A DNA stretch of 64,000 nucleotides from Streptomyces natalensis ATCC 27448 (GTDB lineage Bacteria > Actinomycetota > Actinomycetes > Streptomycetales > Streptomycetaceae). A model generated the notes under the pieces. It saw only the letters and a program-made list of their open reading frames with translations, ran no database searches and had not been told where the DNA came from. Made by a program: the position numbers and the translations under genes. Of the stretch, positions 27,384 to 35,595 are shown piece by piece. The stretch is taken from NCBI RefSeq assembly GCF_000935125.1, contig NZ_JRKI01000061.1:868001-932000 (forward strand). The letters are read 5' to 3'. Position 1 is the stretch's first letter. Each line of letters opens with the position of its first letter.

Positions 27384-30083
27384 TCACCCCCGTGCCTTCA
27401 TGCGCCATTCCAATTCGCGGGCAACTTGCTGGGGCGAAATACCGCCCGCGTGAAAGTGCTCGATCTGCACCGATGCACCCCCACCCGCCGGGCCCATGAG
27501 GCCCAGGCCGGAACCGACCGGAACATGTTCCGGCCCCATCGCTGCGGATCCTCCGACCCACATAGAAAGGTTGTCGGTGATGCCTCCCAACTCCCGCCGC
27601 AGAGCCGGAACTTGGTCCGAAATCCCGGACATGAATCCATCCATGACCAAACGGCCGTTGGGTGTCAGGATTCGCCGGTCCAGAGACGCCGGTCCCTTCC
27701 AGGATGTCAGGCTGTGCGTGATTCCCTGAAGAACGCTTTTCACTCCAGAAATCCGAGAGGCAATACCCCGGATGAACCCGCTTAGGAGTTGACTACCAGC
27801 ATTGACCAGATAGCCACCGAGATTCCCCATAGCCCTCACAGCCCTACTCGGAAGGCTCGCGAAAAAGGCGAGAATTTGCGGAGCATGCGCCCGCAGCGAT
27901 GCGCCCATTCGCCTCATCGCCGTTCCGATATGGAGGACAAGCCTTGCCCCCATTTTCGCAATGTAGACAGGCGCCTGGAGCGCCAGCCTAGCGAAAATCG
28001 GCAGGAGCTTTGTGATTCCCAAAAGAACGATTTGGCCAATCGCCTTGAAGATGACCCCGAAGTGGTTTTTGATTCCTGTGAGTAGCCGTTTCGTCGCTTG
28101 TATCGCTCCGGAGAAATCGCCGCGCAGGAGACTGGTAATCAGATGAATAGCAGGCACCACGATATTTGTGATCTGAGATGCGAGCACTTTGGCGAAAATT
28201 TGAGCCAGCTTACCGATGATGCCAATAATGGGGCGGATCACAGGCATAAGTGCCTTTAGTGCAGCCATCAGCACCGAGCCCAAAATCCGGACCAGTGGCC
28301 CGAGGGCGACCATCAGTTGACCTAGTGATTTTCCGATGCTGACGAGAGATGGCTTCAAGGCTGAAATGAGTTGTCCGGCGATTTTAAAGACGATCCCGAA
28401 AAGCGAGCCAGCAATTTTCAGGATGGGGCCAAGAACCGCGGGGAGGGCGGAAAGGACTGGCTTTAGCGTCCCCAGAACGGTGCCTGCAAGTTTGCCTATG
28501 AGTGCACCCACGCGAATCAGGGTGGGCCCCAAAACTCCTGCCAACTGGCCAGCCAATTTGCCGACAACCGGCAATATCACGCCAAGGGCGGAGGCGAGAG
28601 ACGTGACGACAGGCTTGAGCGCTGCACCCAATTGTCCGGCCAATTTCGCCAAAATCGGGCCGAGCGTGGCCGCCAAATTCTGGAGCGGTCCGGCCACTTT
28701 CGCGACCAACGAACTCAGCAGACTCATAACGACCCGAAGTGCCGCGCCAAGCGTGCCAGAAATTACACCGCCCAGTGCCGAAAGCGTCTGGAAGAGCGCG
28801 GTGAATGTAGCCTGAGCCTGCGGTGCTGCTGTGATCTTCGCGGCCGTCGCGGCTATTCGAGAAAGGATACCCAAGAATCCCGCGCCCGCTTGTGCGGCCG
28901 GTCCGAAAACATTTGACAGCGTCCGGCCCAGATTGAGCAGCGTACCGAACAATGTTCGCGCAATGACCAGCGCGCGATTGATGGCGCCTTCCATGGTGCC
29001 GAAGTTAAAAGCCAGCGTCATACGAGCGGAGAGATTAGTAAGCGCATTTGCCGCGGCAGCCGTTAGCCTCTGGAATGCGGGAGCCGCTGCCGCACCTATC
29101 TGGGTCAGACCTTGGATGATGACAGCCGGAAGGCTCGACATGTTCTTAAGACCGGCCGTAGCGCCAGACAGCGCAGTTTTCAGCGTTCCGGTATCGGCCA
29201 ATGCCTTGAGCATGCCCATAGCGTTACGGGCCATCTGATTTAGTGCCCCAGCTGTCCCCGTGAGCCCTGACCTAAGGACAGGCAAAACCGACGTCGCCGT
29301 TTTACTCAAGGAGTCGCCCATGCCCTTGAACAGGGCCGTGGTGATTGACGACTTAACCTCTTTCCACGCCGGGGAGAGAGCCCGCAACTGGATGACGAAT
29401 TGTTGTGCGGCAGGAGTTAGTTTGGCGAACGCCTTGGCATTCCCCATCAGCGCCTTATCGACGCCGGACAGGCCGATTTTTAGCACCGCTCCGGCGCTCC
29501 CCATCGCGAGCAGTGCCGGGGCCGCGAGACCGGCAGCCGGCGCCATGTGTGCCAGCGAGGTTGAGAGGGCGGCGAGTTGTGGCGATGCTGCGGCTGCGAG
29601 CCGACGCCAATTCGTGAGGGATTCCATGATCCCGCCCCCGGAGGCTCCGCCACCCGATTTGCCCAGCGAGGACATCTCGGACCTCAAGGAGTCCAGCCCG
29701 GAGCGGTCGGCGTCCACCCGGGCCGAAATGGTCAGTGGCGGAGTTACGTGCGCCAGCTCCGCACGCAGCCGGGTTATCTCGCCGTCCGCCACCTCCAGGC
29801 GGACCGGCATTCGCGCGCCACCTGTGGACAGTCCCGCCCGCAGATCAGCCGCGAATCGAGAGAGGTCCGGGGTGACGGGGACACTGGTCTGTTCCCGTGA
29901 GCGACTCAGACGTGCACGTAGGTCGGACGAGAATTCCCGTGTGTCGGCAAGGACTTTGACCTGGACCCGGGCGCGAGACTCGATGCGATCCAAGTACCCC
30001 TGTAGAGATGTGGCGAAATTCGAGGTGTCGGGCAGAACCCGAATAGAGAGCCGCCCTACCTCCCGCCCGCCAGGTCCGGCCAT
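27384..30083 (-). CDS. Tape measure protein
   Basis: 899 residues, the longest gene. N-terminal part with helical repeats (SLQGYLDRIESRARVQVKVLAD), then a very hydrophobic Ala/Gly/Leu-rich centre with many alternating helices (residues about 150-750), as in tape measures that span the tail lumen. No lysozyme or peptidase domain is evident. From about 27.8 to 29.4 kb the GC content is visibly lower than in neighbours. At the usual 1.5 angstrom per residue the tail would be about 135 nm. A repressor-type palindrome lies in the last 50 codons. Confidence 0.9.
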   Translation of the reverse strand: MAGPGGREVGRLSIRVLPDTSNFATSLQGYLDRIESRARVQVKVLADTREFSSDLRARLSRSREQTSVPVTPDLSRFAADLRAGLSTGGARMPVRLEVADGEITRLRAELAHVTPPLTISARVDADRSGLDSLRSEMSSLGKSGGGASGGGIMESLTNWRRLAAAASPQLAALSTSLAHMAPAAGLAAPALLAMGSAGAVLKIGLSGVDKALMGNAKAFAKLTPAAQQFVIQLRALSPAWKEVKSSITTALFKGMGDSLSKTATSVLPVLRSGLTGTAGALNQMARNAMGMLKALADTGTLKTALSGATAGLKNMSSLPAVIIQGLTQIGAAAAPAFQRLTAAAANALTNLSARMTLAFNFGTMEGAINRALVIARTLFGTLLNLGRTLSNVFGPAAQAGAGFLGILSRIAATAAKITAAPQAQATFTALFQTLSALGGVISGTLGAALRVVMSLLSSLVAKVAGPLQNLAATLGPILAKLAGQLGAALKPVVTSLASALGVILPVVGKLAGQLAGVLGPTLIRVGALIGKLAGTVLGTLKPVLSALPAVLGPILKIAGSLFGIVFKIAGQLISALKPSLVSIGKSLGQLMVALGPLVRILGSVLMAALKALMPVIRPIIGIIGKLAQIFAKVLASQITNIVVPAIHLITSLLRGDFSGAIQATKRLLTGIKNHFGVIFKAIGQIVLLGITKLLPIFARLALQAPVYIAKMGARLVLHIGTAMRRMGASLRAHAPQILAFFASLPSRAVRAMGNLGGYLVNAGSQLLSGFIRGIASRISGVKSVLQGITHSLTSWKGPASLDRRILTPNGRLVMDGFMSGISDQVPALRRELGGITDNLSMWVGGSAAMGPEHVPVGSGLGLMGPAGGGASVQIEHFHAGGISPQQVARELEWRMKARG
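27518..27533. promoter_or_regulatory. Repressor-type palindrome site 6
   Basis: CCGGAACATGTTCCGG within the 3' end of the tape measure gene, about 135 bp before the Dit start. Confidence 0.7.
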
Positions 30084-30086
30084 ACG

Positions 30087-30493
30087 TCACCCCCGTCTGT
30101 AGTGATCTGGTAGTGGCTGCGCGAGTGGATGAGCGGAAAGGTTCAGCGGACCCCGCGCGGGCACTGCTCCGGGCTTTGGAATTGGTTTGGGATCACGCTT
30201 CAACTTGCCGCCGTTTACGCGGATGTTGTGGGCGTCTGCCAGACGCACAGCGTCCAGGAGATGCGCCATCAAATGCGTTTGAAGCGTCCAGCCTCGGTGG
30301 TCGGAGTCGCCTGCCAGAGCCGCGGGTAGTTCGGATCCGTCCGGTAGATGCTCGGTCAACTGCCAGACACGGCGGGGTGCGAGGAGACCGCGCCAGATAT
30401 CGGCCAGGTCCAGGCCGTAATAGCGCTGTAGATCTGCCCGTAGTGCGCTGCCGTGCCCGTCCTCAATTAGTTGCCCGAGTCCTGCGCTTCCCC
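30087..30493 (-). CDS. Tail assembly chaperone, frameshift extension (gpT-like)
   Basis: This frame has no start in the right place; its conserved part (ALRADLQRYYGLDLADIWRGLLAPRRVW) begins before any ATG and the frame is open into the end of the first chaperone. It lies in the -1 frame relative to that gene and is probably made only as a fusion. Ends 3 bp before the tape measure start. Confidence 0.8.
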
Positions 30494-30814
30494 CGCCTGC
30501 GTCGCCTCCTGCCAGAGGTTCACGACACGCACGAAAACTCCAAGAGGCCAGCCCTTCATTTCATCAGACATAACCTTGGGGTCGCTCGCAATCACCAGGA
30601 GAAGGTCCCGGAGCATGGGCTCCAGCTCATCCAGGTTGCCCGCGTTCTTCTCGAGCTTCTCCAGAAGGACACGGGCCGTCTTCAGGGCCTCTCGTGACAG
30701 CATCAGCAGATTGCGGAGCTGGACAACGTGGCCTGTTCGGGTTTCCAACGGCATCGCCGCGTACTCGGTCTGCGCCTCCGCCATCAGGTCAGCGCAGGAA
30801 AGGACAGCACTCAT
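30467..30814 (-). CDS. Tail assembly chaperone (gpG-like)
   Basis: 115 residues from MSAVLSCADL. Helical, with the segment LLLVIASDPKVMSDEMKGWPLGVFVRVVNLWQ that is typical of actinophage chaperones (DDPxVMxxExxPLPL..V). Binds the tape measure during tail assembly. Ends at 30,467; a fraction of ribosomes should shift at 30,495-30,489 to give the longer product. Confidence 0.8.
   Translation of the reverse strand: MSAVLSCADLMAEAQTEYAAMPLETRTGHVVQLRNLLMLSREALKTARVLLEKLEKNAGNLDELEPMLRDLLLVIASDPKVMSDEMKGWPLGVFVRVVNLWQEATQAGEAQDSGN
30489..30495 (-). promoter_or_regulatory. Programmed -1 frameshift slippery site
   Basis: GGGGGAA read as GCG GGG GAA in the first chaperone frame; slipping back one base continues into the second frame, 20 bp before the first stop. 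Confidence 0.75.
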
Positions 30815-30896
30815 ATCCGGGTTTACCTCGTCGCATCGAATTCGGAGGCCACCCCCACACGTGAGGAGGTGGCGTGTGTCTGTATGCCGGGCGGGC

Positions 30897-31520
30897 CTAC
30901 GAGGCGCCGACTGAACCGTCCTGCATAGGGCCTGAGGAAGGAGCGCCATCCAGACGGAAGGTCTGGCGGGGAAGGATCTGTGCCCATTCCCCAATGGCGC
31001 CGCCAATCAGCGGCGAACTGAGGAAAGTTCCCTTGATCGGGAAGGCAACGAGTTCCTTTTCCTTCATCTCGATTTTGTCCGAGCCCAGGAGGGAAACCCT
31101 CGGGTGCCACAGCGGCACAAATTGCTTTCCGTCCACGAGGATGACCAGCAAAGCCCTCACCTGGGGAACCGGAGTGGCGGGAATGCGGATGGAACCATCC
31201 GGCTGAACGGCGTCTTCATCCGCCCCGAAGTAGGCCCGGTAGGTGTCGGCACTTGCCTGGAGAGCCTTAAATGTGACCGTGTAGGTAATGTCCGGCGTAG
31301 TCATACGGAGCGTGGAGTTCTGCCAAGATCCGATGGCTTCTGCGTCTTTGCCGTCACGGTCGAATTCCGGTAGGTCATCGCGTGAAGTATGACCAATGTT
31401 TGTCCACTCCGGACCTGGCTTCAGCGGGTCGGTAATGTGTGTGGGTTTCGGAGTGTTGGGTTCGGCGAAGTAAATGTATCCATTCCCCGGCACAATGACA
31501 GCATTGTCATTCATGGGCAT
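30897..31520 (-). CDS. Major tail protein
   Basis: 207 residues from MPMNDNAVIVPGNGYIYFAE (GGAGG upstream). Beta-rich with the IGHTSRDD...STLRMTTPDITYTVTFKALQ pattern of siphovirus tail tube subunits. Its place between tail terminator and chaperones supports this. Confidence 0.85.
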   Translation of the reverse strand: MPMNDNAVIVPGNGYIYFAEPNTPKPTHITDPLKPGPEWTNIGHTSRDDLPEFDRDGKDAEAIGSWQNSTLRMTTPDITYTVTFKALQASADTYRAYFGADEDAVQPDGSIRIPATPVPQVRALLVILVDGKQFVPLWHPRVSLLGSDKIEMKEKELVAFPIKGTFLSSPLIGGAIGEWAQILPRQTFRLDGAPSSGPMQDGSVGAS

Positions 31521-31581
31521 ATAGGAGCCTCCAGCAAGACATAGAAAGCCGCCCGGAGACGACAAGGGAAAGGTCAGGGAG

Positions 31582-31989
31582 TTAGAGAGGGCGCGCGGTC
31601 ACGCGGTAGCTGGCCTGGAAGCGGAAGAGGTCCGTTCCCGGCTCGGGCATTCCCGTGCGGATTTCGAAAGGGCCCGCAATGTCTTCGCCGTGGCTCAAGT
31701 AGCCGTCTACGCCGTGATATTGGGCCACGCAGGCTCTCAGCAGTACCGCCCGCGCTGTACGGGCCAGGGCGGACGCCTCACGCCGGGTACTGGCCGCGCA
31801 CTGCACGTCAATCACGGCAGCGTCCAGGCCAACGGGACTGATTGCCGCGCCAGCGACACGACGAGCCACCACCAGGGGCAGCGCATGCTGCCAGTCCTCG
31901 GGCCACAGCACCCGCACCGTGACGCCCGGCAGTCCCTCCCGCAGGGCACTGGTGACCAGCTCGTCAATGTCGGGCAGGACTGGAATCAC
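31582..31989 (-). CDS. Tail terminator protein
   Basis: 135 residues. VLPDIDELVTSALREGLPGVTVRVLWP at the start and FQASYRVTARPL at the end are typical of tail terminators (lambda gpU-like/DUF3168-like). ATGA overlap with the upstream gene. Confidence 0.7.
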   Translation of the reverse strand: MIPVLPDIDELVTSALREGLPGVTVRVLWPEDWQHALPLVVARRVAGAAISPVGLDAAVIDVQCAASTRREASALARTARAVLLRACVAQYHGVDGYLSHGEDIAGPFEIRTGMPEPGTDLFRFQASYRVTARPL

Positions 31990-32282
31990 GTAAGACCTGC
32001 CTCAATCGCGTGAATGCCCTCCACATAGGCGGGGTTCTCTCCGGCAGTCCAGTGCCCGTAATTGATGGCTTCAACGGCCGGGTCTGCGATGCTCACGGTG
32101 CTGTCCGTTGTGTTGGTCTCCACGTCCAGCGAACGGGCCAGTGCGCCCGTAGCCACATGCGCCGATACGACTGCCTGCACATGACTAGCCCTCCGGCTCA
32201 GCTCCGCCCGTACTTGCGTCTTCACTTCGGGCAGATGGGCCGCGATAGCGCTTAGGCGCGGGTCTACGTACGCCACGGTCAC
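31986..32282 (-). CDS. Tail completion / HK97 gp10-like protein
   Basis: 98 residues; helical start, then HVATGALARSLDVETNTTDSTVSIADPAVEAINYGHW, the strand-turn pattern of neck/tail completion proteins (DUF5403-like). Overlaps both neighbours by 4 bp. Confidence 0.7.
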   Translation of the reverse strand: MTVAYVDPRLSAIAAHLPEVKTQVRAELSRRASHVQAVVSAHVATGALARSLDVETNTTDSTVSIADPAVEAINYGHWTAGENPAYVEGIHAIEAGLT

Positions 32283-32602
32283 CCCCGTTTACGGATCGTC
32301 GCCGCGGCGAAAGCAATGGGGCGGCTACCGCCATACCGCTCTACGTCACCGACAACAGTCCAGGTCTCGCCCCGCCACTCCACCCGTGACCACGGGCCAG
32401 CGGGGAGCGTGCGGGCTGTGACCCGGTACGTGGTCTGTGTCAGGTAGCCCGCCTCTCCCGCCCCGTCACTGTGCATAGGCATGACGCGGGCCTGGAGGCG
32501 GATGGGCTCCCCGGCGGCCGGCTGCGTGCCGCCGTATCCGTCGTCTTCGAGTACGGCGGGATAGACAGTGATCTGGTCCGGCCCATGGTCGAGGAGGCTC
32601 AC
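32279..32602 (-). CDS. Head-tail stopper
   Basis: 107 residues, beta-rich: a small barrel with YRVTARTLPAGPWSRVEWRGETWTVVGDVERYG, characteristic of head closure proteins. Four-base overlap with both neighbours. Confidence 0.7.
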   Translation of the reverse strand: MSLLDHGPDQITVYPAVLEDDGYGGTQPAAGEPIRLQARVMPMHSDGAGEAGYLTQTTYRVTARTLPAGPWSRVEWRGETWTVVGDVERYGGSRPIAFAAATIRKRG

Positions 32603-32973
32603 AGTGTGCCTCCGTACCGCTCAACCGGAACGGCATACAGCCCGCCCATGCCAGCTTGTGAGCGGATGAGCTGGATCTCTACGGGTGTCAGTTCCACGCC
32701 CGTGGGGGCAGTGGCCGGCAGCTGGTACTGATAGCCGCCCTGACTCTCCGCCCGGTACCCCTCAGGGTTCCGGACACGACGTTCAGCGACCGCCAACACC
32801 ACCGCAACAACCACCGCCGGCGCCATGGCTCGGGTCGGCCAGGGCAGCCCATACGCGCGCACTGTGGCGGAGACATCCGCAAGGGCGGCCTCCGCCATCA
32901 CACGCTCTTCGCCTTCCAGCCCGTAGCCCAGGCGGGCGGTTAGTTCCTCCACGCTCGCCAGCGGCTCCGTCAT
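32599..32973 (-). CDS. Head-tail connector (adaptor)
   Basis: 124 residues, mostly helical (ASVEELTARLGYGLEGEERVMAEAALADVS), the usual adaptor fold; lies directly after the capsid gene. Confidence 0.75.
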   Translation of the reverse strand: MTEPLASVEELTARLGYGLEGEERVMAEAALADVSATVRAYGLPWPTRAMAPAVVVAVVLAVAERRVRNPEGYRAESQGGYQYQLPATAPTGVELTPVEIQLIRSQAGMGGLYAVPVERYGGTL

Positions 32974-32983
32974 GCGGGCCGCC

Positions 32984-33955
32984 TTACTTCGAGGTGGATC
33001 GGCGCGGGGTCGGAGCCGGGGCCGGCGTGGCGTTGAGATCCAGCTTCACCGCGCGAACAAGGCCCTTCTCCCGCGTCCCGTCCGGGCGCTCATCCCCAAC
33101 GGGATCGCGCATCACGTTGAACCCGCCGAAGATGTTGACCACGCTTCGATCCCGGAGTCGGGCGGAGTCGTAGTCACGAATCCAGCGCATGGCCAGGCCG
33201 TTGTAGCTCTGTGAGGAGCCAAAGGCAGCCCCGTCCGGGATCGCCGGCGCCCGGGTGGCGACTGCGAAGGCAGAGGGCACGAAGGCGTAAGCGGCCTCCG
33301 GGTCAATCGCCTCGCTGGTCACGACCGTGAAGCCAGCGATCCGGCCCACGGTGGCCTCCTGAAGCGCCGAGACCGCCGCACCCTCCCCTGTGGAGTCCAT
33401 CCGGTTGAACCGTTCGGAGAGAAGGATCTTCTCCTCCACGTCGGAACCCACCAGGAGGTACCGGCCGCCCTTCGGAACGAAGGACCGGTTCAGGGTCTTG
33501 CGAGCGGCGACCACGGACACATACGGATCGCGGCCGTCCAGGGGCAGGGTCGTGCGGTAGGGCGCGTTCTCGATCAGCGCGGCCACGTTGTCGTCTACGG
33601 CCTCCGCGATCGCGCGGGTCTGCGGAGCGAGGATCTTCTCCCCGAAGTCCGCGATATCCAGCGTCAGTTCCTCGTCTGTCACCGGGACCGCGCTGTAAAT
33701 GTCCTTGTGGAGGCTGACGTCTATTCGGTCCTCGTGCAGCTCGTCCATGACGATGGCCTCAGACCGATCGTTGCGCCAGCCGTATTCACGAGCCTTGAGC
33801 CGGGCCGGGATGCGGATGGTCACTGTGTCGTTCTTGGCGCCGGTGAAGTCGAACGCCCCGTCCGTCCACACCAGGTTGGTCAGGACAAGATCCCGCTCCA
33901 GCAGTCCCAAGGCCGCGGATGCGATGACTTCAGGCTTAAGAAAACGATTCGCCAT
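32984..33955 (-). CDS. Major capsid protein, P22 coat/HK97 fold
   Basis: 323 residues. The N-terminus (MANRFLKPEVIASAALGLLERDLVLTNLV), KNDTVTIRIPARLKAREY and VPVTDEELTLDIADFGEKIL match the P22-coat-like capsid family common in actinophages. A Pro/Ala-rich tail ends the protein. A hairpin with a T-run lies in its leader. Confidence 0.92.
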   Translation of the reverse strand: MANRFLKPEVIASAALGLLERDLVLTNLVWTDGAFDFTGAKNDTVTIRIPARLKAREYGWRNDRSEAIVMDELHEDRIDVSLHKDIYSAVPVTDEELTLDIADFGEKILAPQTRAIAEAVDDNVAALIENAPYRTTLPLDGRDPYVSVVAARKTLNRSFVPKGGRYLLVGSDVEEKILLSERFNRMDSTGEGAAVSALQEATVGRIAGFTVVTSEAIDPEAAYAFVPSAFAVATRAPAIPDGAAFGSSQSYNGLAMRWIRDYDSARLRDRSVVNIFGGFNVMRDPVGDERPDGTREKGLVRAVKLDLNATPAPAPTPRRSTSK

Positions 33956-33976
33956 TGCGGCGTCCCCCTAGGGCAT

Positions 33977-34000
33977 AGAAAAAGCCCCGGTCAAGGGGCC
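33977..34000 (-). terminator. Terminator or attenuator upstream of the capsid gene
   Basis: Minus strand GGCCCC-ttgacc-GGGGC-TTTTTC, a classical intrinsic terminator between the scaffold and capsid genes, 22 bp before the capsid start. Confidence 0.65.
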
Positions 34001-34030
34001 GTGCAGGTGTGAGCGCGGCGCGCGGGTCGA

Positions 34031-34552
34031 TCAGCGCCGGCGGCGCGGGATCAATCCCGCCAGAGCGGCCGGGTCCTTCGGTGTGGTCTTCTCGCTGGGG
34101 TCCAGCCCGCCACGGCCCAGACCGACCGCCCGCGTGTGGAATGCCTCCGCCATGGCCTTGGCGTCCGCCTCCCGGACCTCTTCGGTGTCGCCGGTGACGC
34201 GGGCCGCCAGCACGTCCGGGAGCCGGTAGGTACGGGCCAGGCGCTCACGGTGGAGTTCGGTCTCCAGCTCCGCCACGCGCGCTGTGGCCGCCGCGAAGTC
34301 CTCCGGGCTCTTGGCCTTCGCCAGCGACTCCCGCAGTTCCTTGGCAGCCACGCGGTACTTGGCGGCCTCCTTGCGGACGTCGGCCAGTTCGGTGCGTGCC
34401 CAGTCGGGAAGCCCAGCCTCGTCCCGCTCGGAGTCGCCCCCCGGGCTCTCCGCGGCAGGCTCCTGGCCCAGGCCGGCGTCTTCTGCCGTGGGGTCCGGAA
34501 CATGTTCCGGCGTCTCGTCCGTCTCGGCAGAGGGCGCGTTCTGCTCATCCAA
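34031..34552 (-). CDS. Scaffolding protein
   Basis: 173 residues from a TTG with AGGAGG 7 bases upstream. Acidic N-terminus, then a long coiled coil (ELADVRKEAAKYRVAAKELRESLAKA...VAELETELHRERLA) and a basic end (IPRRRR): the usual charge layout of scaffolds preceding the capsid gene. A repressor-type palindrome lies in its first 20 codons. Confidence 0.8.
   Translation of the reverse strand: MDEQNAPSAETDETPEHVPDPTAEDAGLGQEPAAESPGGDSERDEAGLPDWARTELADVRKEAAKYRVAAKELRESLAKAKSPEDFAAATARVAELETELHRERLARTYRLPDVLAARVTGDTEEVREADAKAMAEAFHTRAVGLGRGGLDPSEKTTPKDPAALAGLIPRRRR
34495..34510. promoter_or_regulatory. Repressor-type palindrome site 7
   Basis: CCGGAACATGTTCCGG about 45 bp inside the scaffold gene. 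Confidence 0.75.
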
Positions 34553-34608
34553 GGAAAAGCCTCCTGGGGCCAGGCAGCCCGCCACCGGGCCAGGCTGCAA
34601 CGAAGTGG

Positions 34609-35595
34609 TCAGATAGTGCGGCGACGTTCGCGACGTTGGCTGTCGATGTGCCGGCGCCATGCGGCGCGGGCTTCAGCGCCTGCGAGCCCCTGCGTCACCC
34701 GGCGCCAGTCCTGCGCGTACTGCGCGGAGGCGTCTGGGAGGAAGGCGGTCCGCGAGTAGACCGGGACCGTTTGGCAATGGCATTGATCGTGGTACTTCTG
34801 GAGGTCTTCTGGATCTTCAACAGGCGCCATGCCGCGTCCCGTTCGGCCCCGGATGCCAGCAATCTCGCGAGAGCGGTAGACCGCTCCACGACTGGCCAAC
34901 ATCGCGCACCAGGAGCACGGGTCGCCATCCGTGACGCGCGCCCAGCCGATCACCCGCGGATCCGCGCGGGAAGCATCGCGGAGCAAGTCCCGCCCACCCC
35001 GCAGCGCTTCGCGGTCCGCGGCTCCCGCCGAACCGGTGCCGGCGTCGCCCATGACGCTCTCCAGCTCCTCCAGGAAATCCGCGTCATCCAGTCGGCCGCG
35101 CTGGTCACCACCGGAAACCCGCTCAATGCCCTGCTGAGCGCGGACCGGGCCCGTGACGACCAGCGACGTTTGGGCCGCCGCATCCTGGCCGGCGGTGTCC
35201 TCCTCCGGCCATTCGATCTCCTCGACCTGGACGGCCTCCTCATCGTCTGGCCGCTCCACATGCGGGGCATCGGTGTACTGCGCCCAGTCCTCCCGCAGCT
35301 CCCCGAGCGTCACACTGTCGCCGGCACCGTCGCCGGCCAGCGGAGGCAGGGTGTAGCCAGTCTCAAGGGCCCGGTGCAGTCGATAGACCGATGCGGCGGC
35401 CTCCCTCGATCGTGTCCGCTCCCGGCGGATCACGGTCAGGATGGAGGCCAGCCACGCGGTAGCCGATGCGGTCAGCGACGTGGGCGAGACTCGCGACCAC
35501 GCCGCCAGGGCCTGGGCAGAGACTCCCGCGCCGATGCGGGCCTGGACGCGCTGGTGATCCTCAAGGAGCCGCGATACCTCACGCTGCTGCGGCAT
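34609..35595 (-). CDS. MuF-like head morphogenesis protein
   Basis: 328 residues; the ATG lies inside the portal gene end (17-bp overlap) after GGGGAGGAG. The C-terminal domain has DGDPCSWCAMLASRGAVYRS and KYHDQCHCQTVPVY, the Cys/His signature of actinophage MuF-like/capsid maturation proteins. Packaged or head-assembly role. Confidence 0.75.
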   Translation of the reverse strand: MPQQREVSRLLEDHQRVQARIGAGVSAQALAAWSRVSPTSLTASATAWLASILTVIRRERTRSREAAASVYRLHRALETGYTLPPLAGDGAGDSVTLGELREDWAQYTDAPHVERPDDEEAVQVEEIEWPEEDTAGQDAAAQTSLVVTGPVRAQQGIERVSGGDQRGRLDDADFLEELESVMGDAGTGSAGAADREALRGGRDLLRDASRADPRVIGWARVTDGDPCSWCAMLASRGAVYRSREIAGIRGRTGRGMAPVEDPEDLQKYHDQCHCQTVPVYSRTAFLPDASAQYAQDWRRVTQGLAGAEARAAWRRHIDSQRRERRRTI

